Notes: generated by a model not told the origin, from the sequence alone. Shown: positions 6,896 to 13,903, counted from the first letter of the stretch. The stretch: DNA of 14,864 bases from CAYVSY01 sp964454255 (GCA_964454255.1 CAYVSY010000023.1:1-14864); one strand, 5' to 3'. Numbers and translations are program-made.

Positions 6896-8847
6896 CTTTC
6901 ATAAACATATTTATAATAATTATTTTTAACAATTAATTTGCTAATATTCATTCTATTAGAAACTTCGGTATTAATATTATTAATGTATTCTTGAGTCATT
7001 TCACCATCTGAATTGACAACTTTACCATTTGCTGCAAAATATGTTCCTTTATCGGTTACCCATGATCTGTTTTTGAATATTGCTATACCTGGTTCAGAAC
7101 TTAATATATCTTTTCCTGCATATAATCTTGAATCATATTCTAATCCAAATAAATTATATACTGTTGGAATTACATCAATGGACATAGCTGTTTTAGTAAT
7201 AGTAGTTGCTTTTAATTTACTATTCCATATGATTAAATTATTACTATTTATTTCGACAACACTATCGCGTTTATAATCTGATACTTCATTAATTTCATCT
7301 ATTGTTAAACCATATGGATAGTGATCCGCCATCAAAACAAATACTGTATCATCTAATTTTCCAGCTTCATCCAATTTTTTTATTAACGTTTCCAAGGCTT
7401 GATCAAGTTCAATTTGAGTTGCTATATATGCTTTTACTTTATCACTATATGACAATCCTTGTACGGCATCTTTATGCTTTTTAGACATTTTATTATACCA
7501 ATCATATTCAAAATGACCAGATACTGTCATATAATAAGCTAAAAACGGCTTATCACTATTAATATAATCACTAATAGTGGAATTCATCATTTCGACATCG
7601 CTTTCGGGCCATTGTTTACAATTAATCAATTTTTCCATGCCATTTCCACAACCTTTAAAATTATCAAAACCAATTGATGCAAGGTATTTGTTTCTATTTT
7701 GAAAAGTATATGAATGATCATGGTAAGCATATGTATTATATCCTTTATTTTCAAATATAGTAGACAATCCATCGGGAAAATAAACATTCCCGCTTCTAAA
7801 GGTTGATAAAATATTATAGTTGGCATATAAACCAGTTAATGATTGGAATTCTCCACCAATCGTGCTACAATTATTAGAAGTATAAAAATTTTTAAAGACA
7901 AAACCGGTATTAATTAATTTATATAAAGTTGGTGTTAATTCTTCAGATACAGCAATTTCACTAAAACTTTCAGCAGTAATATATATCAAATTTTTTCCTT
8001 CAAATAATCCTGTATATTTATTTTGTTTTGTTCCAAGAGTATTTATCATATAATTATTAATTTGTTTAATTTCACTATTAGTAGAAGTAAAATTATTAAA
8101 ATCAATATCTTTTTTATTATAACCATATTCAAAAATATCTTCAGAATTTTCTTTCGATTCTTCTTGTCTTACAATTGTCATTTTTTCTTCAAATCCAAAA
8201 ACAGTTCTTGTAACATCTAATAAACCCGCATCAATAACGCCCAGCTTTTCAATATTTAAAGAATTATCATTTATATCAAAATATAATGCTTTAGATGAAT
8301 ATGATTCTATTGGTTGCATATTAATATTTAAGAAGAATAAACAAAAACCTAATGCAAATGAAACAAAATATATTATGTGACTTTTAATTTTTCGATGAGG
8401 TAATGATATTTTTTTATTAAAAATAAGCATTAAAATAAATGGTAAGAAAAATAAAATAATTCCATAAGAATTTCTTAAAATTGCCACAATAGTTTCTTTA
8501 CCAAATTGCAGAACTTGATCAGTTAATTGAAATAAATCAAATGAAAAAAAGCATCCATAAACAACTTTAAAAACAAACTGTAAACTAAACCAAAAACCTA
8601 ATAAACAAAAAATGATACTTGCAATAATTTTATTAATCTTTTCTTTAAAAATACTTGTTATGATTGTAATGAAAAAAGCAATTGGAATTAAATATATAAA
8701 AATATTGAAAATAGTTATTTTTAAATAGCTATCAAATATTAATAATCCATAACATATTTCCATAAAGCATAACCCTAAATAATACATGCCAAATGTTTTA
8801 AATAACGGTTTAATACTTTCATTTAAATTTTTTAATTTTTCTTTCAT
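6892..8847 (-). CDS. LTA synthase family protein (phosphoglycerol transferase, sulfatase fold)
   Basis: A membrane enzyme of the LtaS family, which transfers glycerol-phosphate from phosphatidylglycerol to build teichoic-acid-like polymers outside the cell. It is 651 aa from ATG 8847. About five membrane helices occupy residues 10-175, then a linker, then the extracellular sulfatase-fold domain from about 275. Visible active-site elements are the metal-binding Glu in T-A-E-S (about 293), the nucleophile Thr in S-T-I-G-G-E-F (about 329), a histidine in S-G-H-F (about 445), and D-H in M-A-D-H-Y (508-509). Length fits the family (about 600-700). I prefer ATG 8847 over the in-frame GTG at 8865, because the promoter predicts transcription to begin about 8863. 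The binding site is weak either way. It could be a primase- or modifying-type paralogue instead of the main synthase. Confidence 0.87.
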   Translation of the reverse strand: MKEKLKNLNESIKPLFKTFGMYYLGLCFMEICYGLLIFDSYLKITIFNIFIYLIPIAFFITIITSIFKEKINKIIASIIFCLLGFWFSLQFVFKVVYGCFFSFDLFQLTDQVLQFGKETIVAILRNSYGIILFFLPFILMLIFNKKISLPHRKIKSHIIYFVSFALGFCLFFLNINMQPIESYSSKALYFDINDNSLNIEKLGVIDAGLLDVTRTVFGFEEKMTIVRQEESKENSEDIFEYGYNKKDIDFNNFTSTNSEIKQINNYMINTLGTKQNKYTGLFEGKNLIYITAESFSEIAVSEELTPTLYKLINTGFVFKNFYTSNNCSTIGGEFQSLTGLYANYNILSTFRSGNVYFPDGLSTIFENKGYNTYAYHDHSYTFQNRNKYLASIGFDNFKGCGNGMEKLINCKQWPESDVEMMNSTISDYINSDKPFLAYYMTVSGHFEYDWYNKMSKKHKDAVQGLSYSDKVKAYIATQIELDQALETLIKKLDEAGKLDDTVFVLMADHYPYGLTIDEINEVSDYKRDSVVEINSNNLIIWNSKLKATTITKTAMSIDVIPTVYNLFGLEYDSRLYAGKDILSSEPGIAIFKNRSWVTDKGTYFAANGKVVNSDGEMTQEYINNINTEVSNRMNISKLIVKNNYYKYVYER

Positions 8848-8869
8848 ACAACACACTACTTTCACTAGT

Positions 8870-8898
8870 ATTATAATTTATTTTATATTTTAATTCAA
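8870..8898 (-). promoter_or_regulatory. SigmaA-type promoter of the LTA-synthase-like gene
   Basis: On the minus strand TTGAAT (8893-8898), a 17-base spacer and TATAAT (8870-8875). It is back to back with the plus-strand promoter at 8940-8967. Confidence 0.65.
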
Positions 8899-8939
8899 TA
8901 GCTTTATTGATTTTTTTTATTTTGATTTTTTTATTCCAA

Positions 8940-8967
8940 TTGACAATTTTTGTTCTTTTGTTATAAT
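8940..8967 (+). promoter_or_regulatory. Near-consensus sigmaA promoter of the PemK-like gene
   Basis: Perfect TTGACA (8940-8945) and TATAAT (8962-8967) boxes are separated by 16 bases. This is the best promoter in the window, followed by GAGGAG (8977-8982) eight bases before ATG 8991. Confidence 0.8.
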
Positions 8968-8990
8968 ACTTGGCACGAGGAGAAAATAAT

Positions 8991-9882
8991 ATGTATTTTA
9001 AATTAGTATTTAAAAAAATAAATTCCAATAATATAGTAACCTTTACTGAAGAAAAAAATACAATAAAAGTTGACAAAACCAAAACATTGATGGAAATAAA
9101 TGAATCTAAAAAAACGATTAATGATTTAAATATTAACTGGGAATATATTAATAAAATTAGCATAAGAAATATTGTTTGGGTTAAAATGCCTAATTATATT
9201 AAAGTTAATAACAGTTCTAATTTTCACGACGAAAGACCATATGTCGTGACTAATGTTAATTATTCTAGTAAAAACATATAATGGTTTTTATACTACTAGT
9301 AATGGCAACAATTCAATATTGACAGATAAAAGATATATAAAATATAAATATGTTATTTCATGTCAAAAATATAAATTAGCTAACCCTAGTTTTGTTCAAT
9401 TTTATAGACAAGTTGAATTACCTTTTAAAAATGTTATTTTTATATTAGATAAACTTGATACTAAAGATTTTAATTTAATGATGAAAAAAGTAAATTTATT
9501 TAAAAATAAAACTGTTGTTTCAAATGATAAAAATATGGTTTTAGAAAGTGGTGATATAATCATTGATAACAATCAACTTCTTTTAATTTTTCAATGTGAC
9601 TATCAATTTTCATATGCATTAGAAATATGCAAAATAAGTATTAATTCTTACAACCAAAAAGATCATCCAAATTATTTCAAATTAAATAATATAATTTATA
9701 GCATTGATTTTAATAATACTATTATTATAAATAATATTGATGAGTTTATTATAATTGATATAATCTTAGAAGATACCCTTAAAGATATTTTAAAAAAAAG
9801 AAATGACTATAAATTAAAATGGTCGCACAATAATATTAATTCTAGAAAACGGAAATCTAAGAAAAAGAATAAGTCTAATTAA
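8991..9882 (+). pseudogene. Frameshifted gene, possible PemK/MazF-like protein
   Basis: Two overlapping reading frames read as one protein of about 296 aa if one A is removed from the five-A run at 9270-9274. Frame one covers ATG 8991 to TAA 9279-9281; the second frame continues to 9882 without its own good ribosome binding site. The joined product has about 60 N-terminal coiled, charged residues, then I-V-W-V-K-M-P, D-E-R-P-Y-V-V and, later, P-S-F-V-Q plus a long helix. This order resembles PemK/MazF toxins (G-D-I-V, R-P-V-V-V, S-V-V), though the match is loose and the protein is much longer than a typical 110-aa toxin. A very basic tail follows (Lys/Arg-rich). No antitoxin gene adjoins it. 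The frameshift could be a sequencing error, a recent mutation or a programmed +1 slip. The function call is an inference. Confidence 0.5.
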
Positions 9883-9894
9883 TAAAAACTTATT
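9868..9894. terminator. Convergent terminator between the PemK-like and CmpB-like genes
   Basis: A 7-bp stem (9868-9874 with 9888-9894) encloses a 13-nt loop. On the plus strand it is followed by a run of eight T residues; on the minus strand the tract is also T-rich. It spans the stop codons of both converging genes (9880-9882 and 9890-9892). Confidence 0.6.
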
Positions 9895-10540
9895 TTTTTT
9901 TGCTTGAATTAGGTATTTTTATATGAGGAAAAGCGTTTAATAATCGACTAGCTAGTAATGATCCCTGCTTTAAGAATTCTCTAACTTCTTTTGATATTTC
10001 TTCAGTATTGTCTTTTAACTCTAACTTAGTTAATTTTAATTTAGTAATAACATTAAAAGATATTATAACATCGGCCGTAAATGGAATTAACGTTATAATG
10101 CAAATTACATTTAATAATTTATCAGACATGTTAGTTAAGATAGAAATATAAAATGGATTTAAAACATACATCAAAAAACAGCTAAGTATTCCAAATGGAA
10201 TCATAGTGTTTAAACAAACACGACCATTGATATTGTATTTATACGAACTGTAATCCCACCATCTAGCTTTAAATAGTTTTTCCATTATATAACTGGTCCA
10301 ATATTCTAATATGGAACATATTATCATCGACATGATGAATAAAATAATCGGATCATTGATATATTTATCAAGCAATAATGTTATTAAAACACATCCAAAC
10401 CCATATATAGGACAATATGGGCCTAAAAGAAATCCTCTATTAATAATTCTTTTATCATTAATTAGCTTACCAAGAACTTCAATTATCCACCCTAAAATAG
10501 AATAACTTAAAAATAGTAAAAAATAATGCTTATATGTCAT
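9890..10540 (-). CDS. CmpB-like putative ABC-transporter type IV membrane protein
   Basis: A 216-aa membrane protein. The N-terminal segment I-L-G-W-I-I-E-V, the conserved R-G-F-L-x-G-P-Y-C-P-I-Y-G-F-G (about residues 35-49) and several hydrophobic helices up to about residue 165 match the family annotated as putative ABC-transporter type IV (CmpB, PF06541). The role of this family is not settled, and no ATPase gene is nearby, so the transporter label should be read as a family name only. The last ~45 residues are charged and cytosolic. The start ATG (10538-10540) overlaps the TAA of the upstream gene by one base, with AGAGGG six bases before it, so translation is probably coupled. It ends at a shared convergent terminator. 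Confidence 0.8.
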   Translation of the reverse strand: MTYKHYFLLFLSYSILGWIIEVLGKLINDKRIINRGFLLGPYCPIYGFGCVLITLLLDKYINDPIILFIMSMIICSILEYWTSYIMEKLFKARWWDYSSYKYNINGRVCLNTMIPFGILSCFLMYVLNPFYISILTNMSDKLLNVICIITLIPFTADVIISFNVITKLKLTKLELKDNTEEISKEVREFLKQGSLLASRLLNAFPHIKIPNSSKKK

Positions 10541-11337
10541 TATATACCCTCTTTCTTTTTATTAAAAAGTTTAAATATCAGTAAAATAATTGAACTACCA
10601 ATAGTAAAAGCCATAATATATATAAGCAAAAAAATTGGATAAGGAACAGCTTCATATATATCGCATAATATGACTAAAGATGATTTATGGAATGGGGATA
10701 TAAAAAACAAAGTTAACCCACCATCTATATTTAAATAATAAGTCAAAATATTTATTAATAAGGCAATTCCTACCAACACCAAGAAAACATATAAAGCCTT
10801 TTTCAATGTTGAAAAATTAAATTCTATTCTTTTTGTTAATATTAAATACATTCCCATAATAACTTGCATTCCATGATGGACCATTGTTTGTATATTTATT
10901 CCAATTGTTGGTATAAAAACTGTATTAGGATAAATCATAACTGATAATCCACCTACTAAACCAAATGTTGCTAAAAAAGCAAAACAAGCGTTTTCAATTT
11001 TTTTATTTTTAATTAATGACGCAATTAAAGCAATATACATCGGAGTCGAACAAAATTGAAAAGGAAAAGCAAACCATTGATATTTCCACCAAGTAGATGT
11101 TTCATTATAATTAAAGGAAAAATTAATTTGTTTATAGACTTCTAATATTAAACATATTAACGAACATATAAATAATATTTTTTTAACTCCTTTATTATCT
11201 ATATTTTTATACTTAATAAATAGAAAAACAATAACTATTATCACTAATAAACAAGATAACAGATGAAACCAACCATAACTAACAGGTGTTGTCATTGAGC
11301 CGTTTAACCAGATTAATATTTTTTCTAAAACATTCAT
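10540..11337 (-). CDS. YwaF/TMEM164-family integral membrane protein
   Basis: A 265-aa protein with about seven membrane helices. The signature region W-F-A-F-P-F-Q-F-C-S-T-P-M-Y (residues 88-101) followed by V-H-H-G-M (153-157) fits the YwaF (TIGR02206) family, which is related to the human phospholipid acyltransferase TMEM164. Cys96 and the His154-His155 pair are the obvious candidate active-site residues, and a role in membrane lipid remodelling is an inference from that relationship. The start is ATG 11337 with an AAGGAAG binding site. It heads a two-gene unit whose second member overlaps it by one base. Family identity is fairly secure; the reaction in this organism is not known. Confidence 0.75.
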   Translation of the reverse strand: MNVLEKILIWLNGSMTTPVSYGWFHLLSCLLVIIVIVFLFIKYKNIDNKGVKKILFICSLICLILEVYKQINFSFNYNETSTWWKYQWFAFPFQFCSTPMYIALIASLIKNKKIENACFAFLATFGLVGGLSVMIYPNTVFIPTIGINIQTMVHHGMQVIMGMYLILTKRIEFNFSTLKKALYVFLVLVGIALLINILTYYLNIDGGLTLFFISPFHKSSLVILCDIYEAVPYPIFLLIYIMAFTIGSSIILLIFKLFNKKKEGI

Positions 11338-11371
11338 ATTTCATTCTTCCTTTTTTATTGAATATATAACT

Positions 11372-11400
11372 ATAATAACATTTTGAAGTAATAATATCAA
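11372..11400 (-). promoter_or_regulatory. Promoter of the YwaF/CmpB pair
   Basis: On the minus strand TTGATA (11395-11400), a 17-base spacer and TATTAT (11372-11377) lie 35-63 bases before the start codon. Confidence 0.5.
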
Positions 11401-11463
11401 TATATAAAAAACTTTAGAATAATAAATGCAATAGCACCAGCAAATAAAAAAAACATTATATAA

Positions 11464-11496
11464 AAACCTCATTTCCATATTTAAAAAACGAGGTTT
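11464..11496 (-). terminator. Probable terminator after the Cna_B-like gene
   Basis: A 7-bp inverted repeat (11464-11470 with 11490-11496) with a 19-nt loop lies 26 bases past the stop of the beta-sandwich repeat gene. It is followed on the minus strand by a T-rich stretch. The long loop makes it a weak case. Confidence 0.45.
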
Positions 11497-11522
11497 ATAT
11501 TATAAATTTAATCTAATTTAAA

Positions 11523-12380
11523 TTATTTAGTTGATTTTGCTTTTACAACATATTTACCATCTGGAACATATCCAAAGAAATATTTTCCTTCTCTATTTGT
11601 TGTAGTAACATTTAATAAACTTTCTTTATTTTCTTCTTCCTCATCTACCCTATATAATCCTACAAAGGCGCCTTCAATTGGCACTGACGTTTCACTATCA
11701 GTTATTATACCATTAATAGTTCCTTCTTTAGCTGTTGATAGTTTATCTAAATATAAAATCTCATTATTATTTACACCGTCAGCTACAATTACATTAATTG
11801 GTTCAGTTAATATATAATCATCACTTAATGCATTAAGTTTATATGTCCCTGAAGTTAAATTGTAAAATACATACTCACCATCAGTAGCACTATATGTTTC
11901 TGAAATAACCACACTTGGATCATTTAATGTTGATAATGTTAATTTTATTTTTGATAATTTTATTTTATTTTTATTATACGTTATACCATAGACAGTTCCT
12001 TTTGTGTATATATTATTTTCAGTTAATATTATATTAGATAATGAAACTGACACCTCACTTATAGTAGTAGTAATTTTTTCTGATATTGAATATCCATCTT
12101 TTACTGCATAAACTAAATATGTTCCTGGTTGCAATAATGTTATATTATATGTGCCAGTTTCATTAGTCATCGTATGTTTTATTGGGTTATAATTCAAATC
12201 AAAAACTTTAACAGTAACTCCCGAAATAGCTGCACCAGTATTATTAACAACCCTACCAGTTATCCCACCGTTTACTTCTTTTTCAACTTTAGTTAATTGT
12301 AAATTTTGAACTACTTCTTCTGTATTATTAATATTTATTCAATTACTATAATTTAATAAAAATTTATCGTTTTCATTCAT
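11523..12380 (-). CDS. Cna_B/carboxypeptidase-regulatory-like repeat protein with in-frame UGA
   Basis: If the UGA at 12339-12341 (codon 14) is read through, this is 285 aa. It has no signal peptide or membrane segment. After about 35 residues come three beta-sandwich repeats: roughly 35-115, 120-210 and 215-283. Each has the pattern of Cna_B/CarboxypepD_reg domains: G-x-(I/V) strand, P/I-x-G-A-x-V strand, T-x-x-G-x-Y, then a Y-x-(V/L/A) strand. Translation clearly starts at ATG 12380: GAGAGGTG lies eight bases upstream, and codons 1-13 read M-N-E-N-D-K-F-L-L-N-Y-S-N. Downstream of the UGA there is no ATG with a ribosome binding site; the first usable in-frame start is a TTG at 12197, inside repeat one. 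So it is either a recent nonsense mutant, a readthrough gene (Trp fits the context) or a sequence error. A structural or spore-surface role is possible but unproven. Confidence 0.6.
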
Positions 12381-12432
12381 ATTTTTTTCACCTCTCAATA
12401 CATTTTATGAAAGGTAAACCATTTTGGCTATT

Positions 12433-12789
12433 TCAAATGTCATTTTGATCGTTAAATACAAAATGTTTCATACAAAAATGTGAATTATTGCAAATAATAT
12501 TTTTTTTCTGTTTTTGACATTGCTTACAAATACATATAACATATTCTTTAGTTCTGGGAAGTGTAGTATAGTAATTGCCATAACAATCAGTGCTTATTTG
12601 TTTAATTTTTTGATAATCTTTAAATATGCATATTTTAGCACACGATAATCCAATTATACATTCTTTTTCCTTACTATAATACATACAAATACCACATAAA
12701 ATCATATAATCTGATTCAAGTTCTAAATCCACTTTCAATTCATTTTTACTTATAATGACTTCTTTAGAAATATTTCTTTCTTTAGACAT
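12433..12789 (-). CDS. Small cysteine-rich protein with one Cna_B-like domain
   Basis: An unrecognised 118-aa cytosolic-type protein without signal peptide. Residues about 28-90 follow the same pattern as the repeats of the downstream gene (G-I strand; an I-x-G-L-S-C-A-K-I strand; S-T-D-C-Y-G-N-Y; L-P; Y-V-I), so it is probably a one-domain relative. It has eleven cysteines (32, 35, 44, 50, 54, 69, 86, 88, 91, 100, 106), with a C-terminal C-x-C-x-x-C-x8-C-x5-C-x-x-H cluster that could bind metal or form disulfides. The ATG at 12789 has no clear ribosome binding site and overlaps an 11-codon leader ORF that does have one, suggesting coupled translation. The UGA stop at 12433-12435 is the only UGA terminator among the complete genes here. 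The gene lies 52 bases before the repeat gene and is probably co-transcribed with it. Confidence 0.65.
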   Translation of the reverse strand: MSKERNISKEVIISKNELKVDLELESDYMILCGICMYYSKEKECIIGLSCAKICIFKDYQKIKQISTDCYGNYYTTLPRTKEYVICICKQCQKQKKNIICNNSHFCMKHFVFNDQNDI

Positions 12790-12817
12790 AAATACTAATC
12801 CAATTATTCTTATTCAT
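12782..12817 (-). CDS. 11-codon leader ORF upstream of the cysteine-rich protein
   Basis: ATG 12817 is preceded nine bases upstream by AGGA (12827-12830) and encodes M-N-K-N-N-W-I-S-I-Y-V, then TAA at 12782-12784. The leader runs past the start codon of the next gene (12787-12789) in another frame, an arrangement typical of coupling. It could instead be the displaced true N-terminus after a frameshift. No attenuator-like alternative hairpins were seen. Confidence 0.35.
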   Translation of the reverse strand: MNKNNWISIYV

Positions 12818-12893
12818 ATAATCACATCCTAATTATATAATATGTTTTTAAATAATAATTATTGTTGTTATTTCTTTATGATTAATTTAAAAA

Positions 12894-12915
12894 AATGATT
12901 AATTTCTTAATCATT
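12894..12915 (-). terminator. Terminator of tRNA-Trp
   Basis: A perfect 9-bp stem (12894-12902 with 12907-12915) has a GAAA loop on the minus strand and is followed by a T-run. It starts ten bases past the encoded CCA. Confidence 0.8.
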
Positions 12916-12925
12916 AATCGCAATT

Positions 12926-13000
12926 TGGCAGGGGTATCAAGACTTGAACTCGAAAGAGCAGTTTTGGAGACTGCCATGTTACCAATTACATCATACCCCT
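12926..13000 (-). tRNA. trnW: tRNA-Trp (anticodon CCA)
   Basis: The minus strand folds into a complete cloverleaf of 75 nt with the CCA end encoded. The acceptor stem is AGGGGTA with TACCCCT, and the discriminator base is G. The anticodon stem GCAGT/ACTGC encloses the loop CTCCAAA, so the anticodon is CCA (plus-strand 12965-12967), reading UGG. The T-arm TCGAG/CTTGA includes one G-U pair and the loop TTCAAGT. It stands alone, with its own promoter and terminator. Because this type decodes UGG and not UGA, it argues against wholesale reassignment of UGA, although a second UCA-type tRNA elsewhere cannot be excluded. Confidence 0.95.
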
Positions 13001-13029
13001 ATAACATAGCTTTTTAAAAAAGCAATTTT

Positions 13030-13059
13030 ATTATAACATTTTTTATTATACTTAATCAA
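13030..13059 (-). promoter_or_regulatory. Promoter of tRNA-Trp
   Basis: On the minus strand TTGATT (13054-13059), an 18-base spacer and TATAAT (13030-13035) end about 30 bases before the mature tRNA 5' end. A short AT-rich palindrome lies between them. Confidence 0.6.
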
Positions 13060-13378
13060 TATGTATTGAAATAAAAATTGTTTTAAAAGCATTAATTTAA
13101 TAAAAACATATTAAATTTATTTAACTTATGTATAAAGTTTGGACATTTTTTCTTATTTCATATAATTTATACAATTGCTAACTTAAAAATTTTCTAAATA
13201 TACTCTTAACTAGATTTTGTCTAATTATTCTGAACCATTATATTCTATTTCATTACATTGTGAGTCAGTTATTAATAATTACAATTACTAATAGTTCAAA
13301 TATAATTTAACATATTTATGACTTTTTTTCAACATTTTTTGATTATTTACACATATTTTATTATATGGAGATGATTAT
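13060..13378 (+). other. AT-rich intergenic region upstream of the CwlJ-like gene
   Basis: I find no convincing protein-coding frame in this stretch. It holds a sigmaA-like plus-strand box pair at 13139-13166, a poorer TATAAT at about 13303, and the GGAG ribosome binding site (13367-13370) of the hydrolase gene. A CATA-TTT-TA box at 13352-13360 resembles a sporulation (sigmaE/sigmaK) -10 element, but it is very close to the ribosome binding site and the region is too AT-rich to trust it. Confidence 0.5.
13139..13166 (+). promoter_or_regulatory. Possible promoter pointing toward the CwlJ-like gene
   Basis: TTGGAC (13139-13144), a 16-base spacer and TATAAT (13161-13166) on the plus strand. It would give the hydrolase mRNA a leader of about 200 bases, or drive a short untranslated RNA. 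Confidence 0.35.
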
Positions 13379-13804
13379 ATGATTGTGAAATATACTGAAA
13401 AAGAAATTGAATTATTAGCTAGATTAATGCGAGCCGAGGCTGTTGGTGAAGGTAATTTAGGTATGTTGATGGTTGGAAATGTCGGAATCAACAGGGTTTT
13501 AGCTGATTGTTTAACTTTTAAGGATACTCGAAGTATTTATGAGATGGTCTTTCAAACACCTGGGGGATTTAGTGGAACAAAAAGTCCATTATTTAATGGT
13601 AATCCCACTGCTTTAGAGCGCAGTTTAGCAGAACGAGTGATTCGTGGAGAATACTATTATCCAGCAACTAATTCTTTGTGGTTTTATGCCCCAACAAAAG
13701 GTATAGAATGCACTTCGACATGGTGGGATCAAGATTTAGCTGGCAGATATAAAAATCATTGCTTCTATAAGCCGGATCCAGGAATATGCAAAGAATTGCA
13801 TTAA
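13379..13804 (+). CDS. Cell wall hydrolase, SleB/CwlJ family
   Basis: A 141-aa hydrolase of the SleB/CwlJ (Hydrolase_2) family, which breaks down spore-cortex peptidoglycan during germination. The domain fills the protein. The conserved R-A-E-A-x-G-E at residues 18-24 contains the presumed catalytic Glu20. G-N-V-x-x-N-R follows, and later L-W-F-Y-A-P and the end pattern A-G-R-Y-K-N-H-C-F-Y complete the fold. There is no signal peptide, and the length matches CwlJ (about 140 aa); SleB is exported and carries an extra binding domain. CwlJ-type enzymes are made in the mother cell and placed in the coat. ATG 13379 has GGAGATG eight bases upstream. It is followed directly by a terminator. The presence of this gene suggests the organism makes spores. 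Confidence 0.88.
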   Translation: MIVKYTEKEIELLARLMRAEAVGEGNLGMLMVGNVGINRVLADCLTFKDTRSIYEMVFQTPGGFSGTKSPLFNGNPTALERSLAERVIRGEYYYPATNSLWFYAPTKGIECTSTWWDQDLAGRYKNHCFYKPDPGICKELH

Positions 13805-13825
13805 TGTAACTTATTAGGTTACATT
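13803..13825 (+). terminator. Terminator of the CwlJ-like gene
   Basis: An 8-bp stem (13803-13810 with 13818-13825) with a 7-nt loop begins within the TAA stop codon and is followed by a T-rich tract. Confidence 0.75.
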
Positions 13826-13864
13826 TTGTTTTATTTAATGTAGCCTTGTAGTTTACATCGGATG

Positions 13865-13903
13865 ATAAAAGTAGGCTATATTTATAATAAAACCTACTTT
13901 TAT
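13865..13903 (-). terminator. Terminator of the LysM amidase gene
   Basis: An 11-bp perfect stem (13865-13875 with 13893-13903) encloses a 17-nt loop. On the minus strand the 3' arm itself ends in a T-rich stretch. It touches the amidase stop codon. Confidence 0.65.

Noticed and set aside
8848..8865. GTG start at 8865 for the LTA-synthase-like gene
   Set aside because: The promoter places the transcription start at about this base, which would make the mRNA leaderless. The ATG at 8847 is preferred, though its own binding site is weak.
8819..9163. Minus-strand open frame of about 114 codons covering the divergent promoter region
   Set aside because: It overlaps the start of the LTA-synthase-like gene and opposes the PemK-like gene, has no good ribosome binding site, and reads as low-complexity Ile/Lys/Asn antisense.
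12339..12341. Genome-wide code 4 (UGA = Trp) or selenocysteine at the in-frame UGA
   Set aside because: All other long genes use UGG for Trp with no internal UGA, and the tRNA-Trp here has a CCA anticodon. No hairpin resembling a bacterial SECIS follows the UGA. A rare readthrough remains possible and is reported as a finding.
13352..13360. SigmaE/sigmaK-like -10 box (CATA-TTT-TA) upstream of the CwlJ-like gene
   Set aside because: Only about six bases separate it from the ribosome binding site, no matching -35 is visible, and such boxes are common by chance in this AT-rich DNA.
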